Origin: Leptodontidium sp. MPI-SDFR-AT-0119
Taxonomy: Eukaryota; Ascomycota; Leotiomycetes; Helotiales; Leptodontidiaceae
Length of the DNA stretch: 64,000 nucleotides
Reading direction: 5' to 3'
Assembly: GCA_020726505.1 (NCBI GenBank)
Contig: JAHLEZ010000002.1
Span: forward strand, 3,224,001 to 3,288,000
Positions 49,469-60,768 of this stretch are shown piece by piece (position 1 is the first letter of the stretch; the number at the start of each line of letters is the position of its first letter). The notes below the pieces were generated by a model. That model did no database searches, had not been told where the DNA came from, and saw only the letters and a program-made list of their open reading frames with translations. A program made the position numbers and the translations under genes.

Positions 49469-50302
49469 AATGATGATGATGAAGATCTATTCCGCCCGGC
49501 TAAGCCTAAAGGGCACTAGTACTATTTACATGGGTTCGATTTCTCCAGTTCCGCCATAGTCTCGTGACAGCCCCTACGTTCGCTTTGAACGGCTTTTTGT
49601 TTTAGCCTTTAATTCTACAATTCGACGTAGTCTCGTAGGTTATTAGTAGTAAGTGTATTTAGAGATAACTCCTCTAAGTGTTTAACGTCTTATCCTTAGT
49701 AGTTAAAGTAAGACTTACTAAGCCATAAGGGTACGTAGTGGGTTAATTAAGTAAGGGGTTAGAAAAACAAAAGGAAAGGGGGGGGGAGTCTTAATATAAG
49801 TCACGCCTGTGACGTTTAAGTTATTATATATTTTACCTCTTTGTCGAGTCGGCCTATTACGATAGCGTACTTAATAGTAGTTTATATTACTTCGATGTCG
49901 GGTTTCTAATTTAGCGGGTCAGATGCTGCTTTCCCTCCTAAGTAGTAAGAGAGGCTACCCCTTTTAGTTTCTGTTTACTTTAGTAAGCATTCTCGATGCG
50001 TGTCCCATAATAAGTAGTTAAAGAGGAAGTGTTTAACTATTTCTCTTGCCTGTCCGTAAGTATATTAATCTGATTCTACTGCCCCGATATAATATAGATA
50101 CCCGTTAAGCCGTGTTATACTTGTTTATAGTTATACTAGTACGTTTACTTCCCTTCTTCCTAAGGCGTCGTATAAGGTATAAGTGTGTCGCCCTAGTAAC
50201 GTTGTGTCTATTTTCTTTAAGTATTTCCCTACCTCGTCAGGAAGCGTGTTGTCGATTTGCCTCTTTGCTTTTGCTATATTAATAATTGTGGATTTGGCGT
50301 TA
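49469..50302 (-). mobile_element. LINE copy 2, 5'-truncated
   Basis: 834 bp that match, inverted, the 3' part of LINE 1 (about 17,380-18,213), including the C-terminal CxC...H...C region, the CCCCCCC run near 17,900 and the 3' tail, here (ATG)n on the plus strand at 49,470-49,482. It is flanked by 11-bp direct repeats TTTACGGCATT at 49,458-49,468 and 50,303-50,313, a target-site duplication. 5' truncation is the normal result of incomplete reverse transcription. Confidence 0.92.
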
Positions 50303-50313
50303 TTTACGGCATT

Positions 50314-50783
50314 TTAACTACTACACGCGAATGTATGATCCCTTATATATTACTTAGTAATCTAATTACAAGATTGTCTATTACTACTGAAGTAACGAGA
50401 AATAAATTGAAATCACTGACTAAATCGTTATAGTTTTAAATTAATGAAATTTATAATTTTTTATTATTACAATAAAGAAAGTACATATTAACGGCTGAAA
50501 TTCCACGTAGTGCTGGCTTCTCTAGAACCAGTCCTAGTTAGACATAGCGGGGCGGCCCGTAGTTTAGCTCTGACCCTTGGCGGCCTTGACAAAGTGAAGT
50601 GCGAGGCACGGGGACAAGTCTTAGCAACTTAGGGCGCGTATTTCCTGCCTTAGCTAAATAACCTGACATCGCCTAGCTCTTATTATATTATTAAAACCTG
50701 CTCTTAATCTATCCTTTCTTATTAAATACATTTAAAAGACACTAAAAAATCTAGTTATATAGTAATTAGTGTTAGCATAATAT
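50314..50783. other. Upstream region of NLR 2
   Basis: Unmatched sequence between the LINE copy and the patatin-NLR. Around 50,500-50,660 it is less AT-rich. No promoter element could be named. Confidence 0.4.
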
Positions 50784-50980
50784 AACGACGAGTCAAATCC
50801 CTTAGACAGCACAAGGCTATGTCTTCTGTCCCTTAATAGTGGAGGCGTGCGCGGACTCTTAACGCTTTATATTCTAAAGAGTATTATAGATCAGTTAAAT
50901 AATAAACGCAAGACAATTAATTTATTACCAATAAAGCCTTGTGAAGTATTCGACTTTATCAGTAGTACTAGCACTAGCGG

Positions 50981-51032
50981 GTAAGTAATCTAGTTAAAGA
51001 GTGAGTATAAAACCTGTTGACTTAATCCTAAG
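50981..51032 (+). other. Predicted intron 1 of NLR 2
   Basis: 52 bp, GTAAGTAATC to CCTAAG, with branch-like TTGACTTAAT. It splits the last Gly codon of the lipase nucleophile motif; removing it gives the expected GG-LI transition into the helix that follows. Confidence 0.8.
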
Positions 51033-51275
51033 GCTAATTACGATTATACTTAGTCGGCTCGAGATAAACGTGGACAAGTGTATTAAAGTATATACTAAAC
51101 TCGCAGAAGCCGTATTTTCCTAGAAGAAGTCTCGCCTGTTATTCAGCTTAAAAGGCAAGGTAAAAGCGCAATTCGACTCTTTAAAGCTCGAAAAGGCGAT
51201 CCGAGAGACTATTAAAGGATCAAGTATCTCTAAGATAGCTTTATTTAATGACGGCAACGAGCGAGAGTGTAGGAC

Positions 51276-51321
51276 GTAAGTGCCGCAAATGTATAAAATA
51301 ATATGTTACTAATAATAATAG
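51276..51321 (+). other. Predicted intron 2 of NLR 2
   Basis: 46 bp, GTAAGTGCCG to ATAATAG with TTACTAAT near the 3' end. Removing it joins ERECRT to FVYTID in frame, which is what patatin homologues show at this place. Confidence 0.75.
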
Positions 51322-53429
51322 CTTTGTTTATACTATCGACTAGAATATTAAAAGTATTGTCCGCCTTTAAAGTTATGCTTTATCTGACGAGTTAAATATC
51401 CTAGCGAGTATATGTCAGGCAACACTTGCGACCTCCGCTACTACTACATTCTTCGAGCCTGTTCGTATTAAGAATCGACAATTCGCAGATAGCGGACTCG
51501 GCGCAAATAACCTAGTCGACGAAGTAGAGGGCGAAGCAGTAAATATTTAGTACTCAGAGTCTGTAAATCTAAAGCCCTTAGTTAAGTGTTTTATTTTAAT
51601 TAGGACTAGTAACCTTAGTATCAAGGCATTCGAGGAGAGTTTTATTAAGTTTTTAAGTCAGACTGTAATTAGTATTACTACTGAAATAGAAGAGACCAAG
51701 AAGCGGTTTATTGCCAAGTGGAGAAAGTATTATAACGAAAATCGGTATTTTCGTTTTAATGTCTATTAGAGTCTACAGAACATTAAGCTCGACAAGTACA
51801 AGTAGTAAGGCGTGATAGAGTCAGCGACAGAGAGGTATCTAGTTAATTAAGTTCAAAAGAATTAGGTGTGAGACTATATTAAGAACTTGAAATTAAAATA
51901 GAGTGTATATATTATAGATTTTTCGTAACTTTAAATTCTTAGAATAAGCTAATTACTTTAAATAAAACCGAAACGACGTTTACTGTTTTTATTGAAGTAA
52001 GTAGCGTTATTAAAGTGAATTAACTTCTACTCACGGCGGCAGGAATATAAAATTCTTAGCTTTTAATAATAAATCAGTATAATCTTATTACTTTAACTAA
52101 AATTATACTAATTAAGTAATAGTTATGCCCAAAGTCAAATAGGTTGTGCCTTTCGAGAAGAACCGTTACTTCACAGGCCGCGAGTCAGAACTGACTAAGT
52201 TAAAGAAGTTACTATTTATAGAGAGTAGACTAAAGAAGATTACTATTATTAGGCTTGGAGGTATTAGAAAGACAAGTCTAATGATTGAACTCGCTTATCG
52301 TATCTAGAAGGACTATAAAGATTGCTTAATCCTTTAGATTCCTACAACGAACTTTAAGAGTCTCTAACAAGTATATCTTAATATCTACTAATAGCTTCGC
52401 CTTCTTAGATAGGACAATAAGAATAAGGATCCGAAAAGGCTTTTATAAAGCTATCTAAGTCAAGTTAGCGTGAGTTAGTGGCTATTAGTGTTTAATAATA
52501 CTAATAATATTAGTATGTGGACTAGGAGCTAAGGATCTAACCAGATATCGCGCTGACTGATAGACTACCTTCCGACAAGTTAAGACGGGCGAATTGTCTT
52601 TACAAGTCGTGACAGGAAGACGGCCTATAACCTTGTATAGTAAGGACATAAAGTCGAAGTATTAGAGTTAAGTAAGGATGTAGTAATAGATTTGCTATAA
52701 AAGTACGTACCTATAAATAACCTTAGTAAACACAAGGACGATATAAAGTCCTTACTCGACTAGTTCACTTACCTTCTTCTCACTATTATTTAAGTAATAT
52801 TATATATTAATAAGAATAATATATTACTTGTTACTTATTTATTACTACTTGTAAATTAAAAAGAAGAGGTGATTAATCTTTTTAGCGTGCACTTTAAAGA
52901 TGACAGTAGATACTACGACGTGAAAAACCTAGTTACGACGACATAACTTATCTCCTTTAAGTAGATTCGACTCCGCGAATTATTAGTAGTTGATTACTTG
53001 TCGTTTATAGCTTGCGTAGACTCGAAGAATATACTGTAGTCACTGCTTCCTCCCGGTTTATCGCGAAAGACAGAAGTAGACGCAATTAGTACTTTAAATA
53101 CTTACTCGTTTATAAATAAACGCTAGGCCGACTCGTCACTTGACGTCTATTGTTTAGTATATTTAGTAACACAGAACTAACTCTAAAGAGAAAAGTCACT
53201 TATATAGTGGTCCGAAATAATAGTAAACTGACTAAATAACGTGTTCCCGAATTATAACTACTAAAATAAAAGCATTTAGAGGAGATATCTAACTTATACG
53301 TAATACGCTTTACGTTCCCAACTGATTAACTAGGATGTAAAAAGAAGGATCGATTTGGCATAAAAGGTCAGAAATTGCCTTAATAGGGATAGAAGGTAGA
53401 AGGAGGCCGAGACTTTACTTATGCAAGTA

Positions 53430-54690
53430 ATGAAATTTCGAAAGAAAGTCCTCAGCGACGAATACCCTGACACTTTCACGAGTATAAACAGCCTCGCCCT
53501 TCTCTTTTAGAGTTAAGGCAAGTACGAGGCGGCCAAGCCGCTCTTCTAAGAGACGCTACAGCTTAGAAAGGAGGTCCTCGGCGACAAGTACCCCGACACC
53601 CTTACGAGTATAAATAACCTCGCCTTTCTCTTTTAAGGCTAAGGCAAGTACGAGGCGGCCGAGTCGCTCTTCTAAGAGACGCTACGGTTATTTAAGAAGG
53701 TCCTCGGCGACGAGTACCCTAACACCCTCACAAGTATAAACAACCTCGCCGTTCTCTTTAAGAGCTAAGGCAACTATAAGGCGACTAAGCCACTCTTTTA
53801 AGAGACGCTACAGTTATTTAAGAAGATCCTCGGCGACGAGTACCCCGAGACTTTCACGAGTATAAATAACCTCGCCGTTCTCTTTAAGAGCCAGGGCAAG
53901 TACAAGGCGGCTGAGCCGCTCTACTAAGGGACGCTGTAGCTATTTAAGAAAGTCCTCGGCGACGAGCACCCCGACACCCTCACGAGCATGAATAACCTCG
54001 CCGGTCTCTTTAGGAGCCAGGGCAACTATAAGGCGGCTGAGCCGCTCTATTAAGAGACGCTACAATTAAGGAAAAAAGTCCTCGGCGACAAGCACCCTTA
54101 GACCCTCACGAACATAAATAACCTCGCCTTTCTCTTTTAGGGCCAAGGTAAGTACAAGGCGGCCGAGCCGCTCTTCTAAGAGACATTACAGTTATTTAAG
54201 AAGGTCCTTGGCGACGAGTACCCTGACACCCTCACGAGTATAAACAACCTCGCCTTTCTCTTCGATAACTAGGGCAACTACAAGGCGGCCGAGCCGCTTT
54301 ATTAAGAGACGCTGCAGCTAAGGAAGAAGGTCCTCGGCGACGAACACCTCGACACCCTCATAAGTATAAATAACCTCGCCTTTTTCTTTTAGAGCTAAGG
54401 TAACTACAAGGCGGCCGAGCCGCTTTATTAAGAGACGCTGCGGTTATCTAAGAAGGTCCTCGGCGACAAGTACCCCTAGACCCTCACGAGTATAAACAAC
54501 CTCGCCGGTCTCTTTAGGAGCTAAGGGAAGTATAAGGCGGCCGAGCCGCTCTTCTAAGAGACGCTGCGGCTATTCAAGAAGGTCCTCGGCGACGAGCACC
54601 CTGACACCCTCACGAGTATAAACAACCTCGCCCGTCTCTTTTAGGGCCAGGGCAAGTACGAGGCGGTCGAGAAGTTACCCCTGGACCAAG
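53430..54690 (+). repeat. Ten 126-bp TPR-coding units of NLR 2
   Basis: CTCGGCGAC-type anchors occur at 53,451, 53,577, 53,703, 53,829, 53,955, 54,081, 54,207, 54,333, 54,459 and 54,585, exactly 126 bp apart. Each unit encodes 42 residues of KKVLGDEYPDTLTSINNLA type (kinesin light chain-like TPR). In every unit a stop replaces the residue after the PLF/PLY position, so a shared codon was mutated in parallel. Confidence 0.95.
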
Positions 54691-54720
54691 AGCACAACAA
54701 CTTACCTTCGTAGAGATCAA

Positions 54721-55201
54721 TTAGTAGTATTAAAGATCTTATATTATATTTTTGTAACTTTAGTAAAGAGAGGGTTGGGGAAGCTACTGTAGTGTTAATA
54801 TATATTTTCGGTACTTGATTTACTATAGTGGCCTATAGAAGCGATTTCTAAGTATATTTTTACTACACCTCTCAAGATTGTTCTAGAAGGCTCGCACGGC
54901 TGAACCTGGCTAACTGTATGTGGTTAGACGCGGTCAAAGTAAGCGAAGAGTCTTTGTGATTGCCTAGGAAAGGGAAGCCGGTTTTGCAAGCGACTGTAGC
55001 GTTAGGGGTTTTAATTTTTAGTATTTAATATATACAGTCATCTTGCTGCTGCGGGGGTTAAATTCACATCCTTGCTTTAAAAACAAAATTTCGCTTAAAT
55101 AGTCTGTATCCTTGAGGTTATACTAACTAAGTGACGACTAGAGATCAGAATCTGACATACGTACGTCACATTTATATCACAATTCCTTAAGCTTTCACAC
55201 G
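54721..55201. other. 3' flank of NLR 2, similar to that of NLR 1
   Basis: Segments at 54,745-54,790 (TTTTTGTAACTTTAGTAAAG) and 54,960-55,010 (GGGAAGCCGGTTTTGCAAGC) resemble 41,320-41,370 and 41,535-41,580 after NLR 1. No gene seen. Confidence 0.6.
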
Positions 55202-58200
55202 CTAACGCTTCTTATATAGAACATCCGCTAAGTCCACCCGCTTCCGCTTCTAATGATTCAATGTCCCGAAAGGTACGCTTAACTATTAAGCGGATACGAG
55301 CCCGTCGATTATAAAGGGAGAACCGCTAATACTATAAGGACTTATATTCCCTTCCCGTAATTAAATAGTAAAAGTAGATCGCCTGTCAATAAGCTTTATA
55401 AAGACTCTTCTACTGAAATTTCCCTTTAGATTTAACTAAGAATTATTGATTAAGCCTTTTACTAAATGACCTTAAATAAAGAATTTAATCGACCTTTTAG
55501 ATAATTACTTTATTAAGACATTAAAGGCGGGGTGGTTAGTACGCCGACGATATAGTATTTGCCTTATATAGAGATATTTTCTATTCTCCTTCGCCGGATT
55601 ATAGTTTAACTTAAAGATAAATAACTTTGCCACAATATAACGTGCAAGGCGTTTTAGCTCCTTAGATCTATAAATAGTAGCTCGAGCGGCCGCTTTTAAC
55701 TCTTGTATCTTTGTCGTGTCATTTAAGGCAGGTTCTGGGCTATTAAACTTTATATTAAACCGAAAATATTACTTTTTCTAGCCCTCGCGTTAATAACTAC
55801 GTAATTTATAACTACGAATATTACTAAAAGACAATTTAAAGGCGCGCAGTAATCTCGTGATAAAACTATCCTAGAAAATACCCTGAGACGGCAATATACG
55901 AGGGATATTACTAAGGCGAGACGAGCCTATTCCTAGTAATACTACAAGACTTAGTTCGTTAATAGATAAATATATAACTACCGCCTCTTCTAAGGCTAGA
56001 TTTCCTAGATCATTCTCTCGTAAGCCGCCGTCTTAGAAAGTCCCTAGTTTAGTTATATACTTAAGTTTAAAATAACTAGTGCGTTAGCTTCGAAAACACC
56101 TTATTGAGGGGATGTACTTATAAAAGTGCCGCAGATTTACACTTAGTACTGTCTTAAGTCAGCCGAGTCTAAGTCTTGTTTAGAGACACTTATATCTCTT
56201 ATAAAGGGACACAAGACGAGCTATCGCTTAGACTAAAGACATAGTAGCCTATAATTATTAATTAATACACTAAACCTACATATAGAATATACTGTAATCG
56301 CGACTCCTCGTCCTAACTCCGTTATAGTTCGTGAAGACACATATTAATATATCACAAATAGTTGTCACTAGTAATCTGACACATGTCCCGGTTTTAGTAA
56401 CATTTAAATAGTCTAATATACTCCGGTTGCTACTAAATACTTCGCGTAAGGCTGCTTCCAGGTTGCCTGCCGAGTAGTAGCTGTCTGCGAGGTATAAAAC
56501 TATAAAGTTAATCACTTATAAGAACTGTGAGACTAATAAGATGTCGGTATATTATATAAAACGAGGTTAAAATACTAACTTTACGTAGCGCTCGAGATAT
56601 TCCGTAGCCTGCTCGATTGTCCAGCCGTATATTAATAGGCCTATCGTAATAATTCTACTTAAGACTAATTAACTGTAAATTCCGGGGGGAGAAAATTACT
56701 TGCCGATACTTGTGCCAAAAACAACATCGAAATTCTCCTGTACTAAGTAAAGTAGGCTAATCTCTTCCTAAAGACACTACAGGTATTATAGAGTAGTAAG
56801 ACCCTTTACTTTACCCTTATTAAATATTAAGAGCTAAAAGTTAATTATTAAAGGAAGATCCTTAATAACTATACCCGATGTACTAACGTTATAGAAGACG
56901 CAACTCTCTAGCTCAAAGAGCCATAGGTTATATTTATTTAGTATCCTAAAATCTCGGACGTAATTTAGACAAATGTAGTACTTACAAAGAAGGCGGTACT
57001 AAGGTATTCTACGAAAGCAAGTAAGGCAGGTGTTATTTAAGTGAAATTCCTTCTAGTCATAGTATAAGTCCCGGAAAAACTAATAGTAGAGATCTATTAC
57101 TTTAATAGTTAGTCGCGAGCTAAGCGTCACGAAAAGCTCTGAGAAACTATCCTTAATTATTCTAACTAATCTTAAGGGTAAGATTAGAATGGCTAAGTCT
57201 TATAAGTGTATTCTATCCCTATATACTCAGATATAAGCGTCTTTATATAACAACTAGAAAACATCTCGAGGGTAAAAAGCTACATTTCTTATTAGATTTA
57301 CTTACCCTTTTAGTAGTGAACTCACGATATATGTCGGGATAGTAACTGTCTAGTAAGAAGCTAGAAGTAATAAGAGGGACAGCGAAGTTTTTGAGTTCCC
57401 TAATAGTGTTAATTTTAGTTAAGAGGTTAATTAAATAGTCTTTAAGATTTAGCGCCGGCGAGTTACTTACCCGTGATACTTTAATGAAATTAAAGGGCTC
57501 GTTAAGAGCCTTTATAAAGTAAAAGCAAGCTTATATTAAGAACGTGGCGAAATACTATACTAAGAAAAGTATACTTATCTTAAGTCTTTATAGTCGTACT
57601 TAGTTAGAGGCATATATTAACGATTCTTTTAACTTCCTATAGCGGGCCGCTGGCGAGATGTGCCTATCTGGGAGTAAGGCAACTATGCGAATAGCCGCGA
57701 AATATATTAAGGGGTTTGTCTTTATCTTATAAGCGAGTAATCGCAAGAAGTCCTCTAAGAGTTATGATTTATATAACTCCGACGTTAATAGTTTTGTGAC
57801 AATAATAATCTGCGGTGGCACGAGCACAAGTAAGGTTAGAGGGTAGCCGGCGTCTAGCCAGGCGGCAAGCCTATAAGCGATAGGCTGTAGACCCCTTAAG
57901 TTAAGGGCAAAAAAGTAAAAGATATCAGTAAAAGGAAGTAAGAGCCACAAATAGATTTTATCTATAGCCACTTATAAGGTCTCACTTAGTAGGCCCTCTC
58001 TTAGCTTTAGAAGAAGTATATTAGTAACCTCGTGACACTTCCTAGACGTAGAGGGCTTAATGTTTTGTTAAGTTAAGAAGTCCTTATTTACGAACAAAAT
58101 CGGCCTACTACTAAAAGGAGCAGATAAATCGAGGTAAAGGTAAATCTTACTGTAACTTTGTTTACTAGTTGATTGTTTTCCGGTACTAGCTGATACTAAC

Positions 58201-58240
58201 TCTCTTAGCGCGCGCGCTTTAGACCGATTTCTAATAAGAA
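55202..58240 (-). pseudogene. Patatin-like phospholipase with RING-like cysteine cluster
   Basis: About 1,000 codons on the minus strand with RIP stops. N-terminal part: IYLYLDLSAPFSSRPILF (about 58,110), MAIDKIYLWLLLPFTDIFYF (open 57,971-57,762). Then a RING-like segment CLTCFRRIPQYRLLCKYYIC near 57,020 and a second Cys pair. The patatin domain follows: oxyanion loop now NKGKVKGL near 56,815, nucleophile motif VVFGTSIG near 56,715 (GxSxG kept), AGNLEAALREVFSSNRSILD (in the open frame 56,515-56,276), Asp motif DGGLREN near 56,030, LGIGSSRLSNIPR, and FNSPEPALNDTTKIQELKAA near 55,720. A C-terminal basic stretch KRKRVDLADV precedes the end at 55,202. Such proteins often begin with a GTPase-like P-loop; that part is not found, so the 5' end may be lost near 58,240-58,310. 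Confidence 0.85.
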
Positions 58241-59399
58241 TAAATAAAGAAGGTCGTTAAGATTTAAGATAAAGAAGACTATAAAGGAGTGTGACAGCTT
58301 AATTAGACTAGGTGAAGGTGATCTCACTGTGGTGTGAATGCAGGCTAAGCTAGTGGCTGTGATTGCACAATTTCATAGCGAAGTAGGCTAGTTATTATTT
58401 AAAGAAGGATAGAAACGAAATGATCACTTTATTATATAGGCAAGAATTCTGTCTTATACTAATGGCATATACACTTAATACCTAAGTAAGTAGGTTATGT
58501 AAGAGTATGTCTAGATTTTAAGTATAGTCTTAATTTTAGTTATTTTCGTGATGTCGAGGTACACACTTATTTAATTAGTACTAATAACTAGACTATGTGA
58601 ATAACTACTTAATTAATCTCTGTACTATTTTAAGAGTCTTATAAATCCGGTCGCTATATATCTCTGTAGGAGTAACTACTATTGACGCCTTAAATACGTG
58701 AAATATTCCCTTTTTACTTGTGACTATAAGGACGTACTAAAAACTCTAGTACTCTTGAATCTATACTTGTTATAAAGTATATCTATGCCGTATACTAAAG
58801 ACCGCACTCCGCGTTATATTAGGCGCGACATCTTCTTGTCCCTAGAAAAGTACCCCGACCTGGCGTCTATTCTCGCTACGTCAGGAGATTCCTCGAGGAA
58901 CTAAGATAGTACTCCCCCGCTTTATTGACCTAGTACGGCGAACACAGTTAACCCCGCTAAGAAATTTATTATTATGTTTATTACTATTATTACTATTAGT
59001 ATAGTAACAAAGAAGGCATCGCTCCTCTTAAAGAAGTTTTAACCCCACGCATAAAATTAGCTTCAGAGTCTAGTCACCGCTTATTAATTATGGGGGTTAT
59101 AGAACGGTCACCCCCTCCTGTCTACGCGTGGACAAAGCCTATAGTGTTATATATTTTTTGATAAGATAATGTTTTTAATATTTTAATTATCTTATTTAAG
59201 CTAAAGTATTAAACTAACTCGCCTCTTTCTATAACCGTGAATAAGTGACTCCTTGAAAGTTTACAAGAAGAAGTCTTATTAATTATTAGAATTTACTATC
59301 GGAAGAGTTCGCACCTCAGTAGTTACCCTTTAATTAATTAGTCCTAAGAAGGGTCCTAACGTAATTAATAACGACCCGTGTTACTAGCTGCGTCATCTG
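58241..59399. other. Interval with a small unmutated patch, no identified gene
   Basis: 58,290-58,380 keeps CpA and TpG (CTCACTGTGGTGTGAATGCA) in otherwise RIP-saturated sequence; it begins TGTGACAGC and may be a solo LTR or other late insertion, not proven. An ATG at 58,785 opens a short frame (PRYIRRDIFLSLEKYPDLAS) that stops after about 40 codons; not named. The rest shows nothing. Confidence 0.4.
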
Positions 59400-60768
59400 T
59401 TATAAGGCATATACTTTATTTATAGATATCTAAAATTAGGTTTATATATAAGGGTATTTTTGGCTTTTATATTAATAAGGGCATATACTTAAGTATACGT
59501 ATACTTAAAGAATATCCCGAATAATATTCCCGCCGTTATATACTTATCCCTACGTATACTTTAACTTAATTTAACATAGACGGCCGCACTTCCACTCTCC
59601 TTCCTAGGACTTACCCCGAGCTATATACTTAGATCTATATATGCCGAAATTAAGTCTATAAAATCAGCGTGCCCTATCGCCGTTACTTACCTTAGGGGTA
59701 TAAGCTTAAATCTAAATATACTCAAAACTAAGTCGTATAAAGGATTTCCTTAGAGTCTTTCCACGGCACACTTTATTACTAGGATATATATCTAAACCTG
59801 TATATACTTAGAACTGAGTTTACCTAGAATCGAGTCTACACAGCCGTTCGCTTATCTTGGGTGCGTATACTTAAATCTATATATACTTTACAATCGAATC
59901 TGCATAAAAGGCGGATAGCCTACGTCCGTCCTAGGGTTTGTCTTAAGGTATATACTTAAATCTATATTTACTTTAAACTGAGTCTACAGAAAGGGCTCTC
60001 TTATCTCGCTTATCTTTGCAGTATATGCTTAAATTTACATATACCCAAAATCAAAACTGTCGCTCCCTTACCTCACCTTTTTCGCACTAGTCTCGCTTGT
60101 TTTGCGGTATATATTTAAATCTATATATGCCTAAAGTCAAAAATGTCGCATCCTCAGCCTCTACTCCCACTCTCCTTCCCGGCGTCTGTCTCGCTTGTCT
60201 TTAGGGCATATGCTTAATCTATATATACTTAAAATCAAAAATGTCGTATTCCCACCCCCTTCCCGACGCTTATTTCGCTTGTCTTAGGGCATATGTAGAT
60301 TTAAGTATATACTCAAAATCAAAAATATCGCACCCCTAACCTCTACTCCCACTCTCCTTCCCCGCGTTTATCTCGCTTGTCTCTATAGTATATGCCTAAA
60401 TCTATATATGCCTAAAATCAAAAATATCGCTCCCTTACTCCTATCCTCCTTCCCGGCATCTGTCTTTGCGGCATATACTTAAATCTACGTATGCCCAAAA
60501 TCAAAAATATCGCACCCTTACCCCCCACTCCCACCCTCCTTCCCCGCGTCTGTCTCGCTTGTCTTTGCAGTATATACTTAAATCTACATATGCCTAAAAT
60601 TAAAATTGTCGCTCCCTTACCCCACCTCCTTTTTCGCACCGGTCTCGCTTGTCTTTGCGGCATATATTTAAATCTGTATATGCCTAAAACTAAATATGTC
60701 GCTCCCCTAACCCCACTCCCACCCTCCTTCCCGGCACCTGTCTCGCTTGTCTTAACGGAAAACCCTAC
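59400..60768 (+). repeat. Tandem repeat block F, forward orientation, best-preserved copy
   Basis: About a dozen units of 90-105 bp. A unit reads CTTAAATCTATATATGCC, then AAAATCAAAAATGTCGC, a C-rich CCCCACTCCCACCCTCCTT, CCCGGCGTCTGTCTCGCTTG and TCTTTGCGGCATATA. Units from about 60,100 on are clear (anchors at about 60,110, 60,210, 60,300, 60,400, 60,480, 60,580, 60,665). Mutation load falls from left to right. A continuous reading frame across the last units (60,491-60,784) is a by-product of near multiples of three in unit length. Same family as blocks A-E. Confidence 0.85.

Larger units (their letters stand above)
50784..54720 (+). pseudogene. NLR 2: patatin, NB-ARC and TPR domains
   Basis: N-terminal patatin-like phospholipase: oxyanion loop LSLNSGGVRG (50,826 on; DGGG changed to NSGG), nucleophile motif now SSTSTSG (GGTSTGG type), and the Asp motif FADSGLGANN near 51,484. 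Two short introns (50,981-51,032; 51,276-51,321) restore the frame across this domain. NB-ARC starts near 52,170 (NRYFTGRESELTKLKKLLF), with P-loop RLGGIRKTSL (one Gly to Arg) at 52,250 and Walker B WLLVFNNTN at 52,482. Ten 126-bp TPR units end the protein. In such NLRs ligand sensing by TPR is thought to activate lipase-driven cell death. RIP stops throughout; the start is not resolved (ATG probably lost). Confidence 0.9.

Noticed and set aside
58785..58910. Short ORF with ATG, IRRDIFLSLEKYPDLAS
   Set aside because: Stops after about 40 codons in AT-rich DNA, with no partner or known motif.
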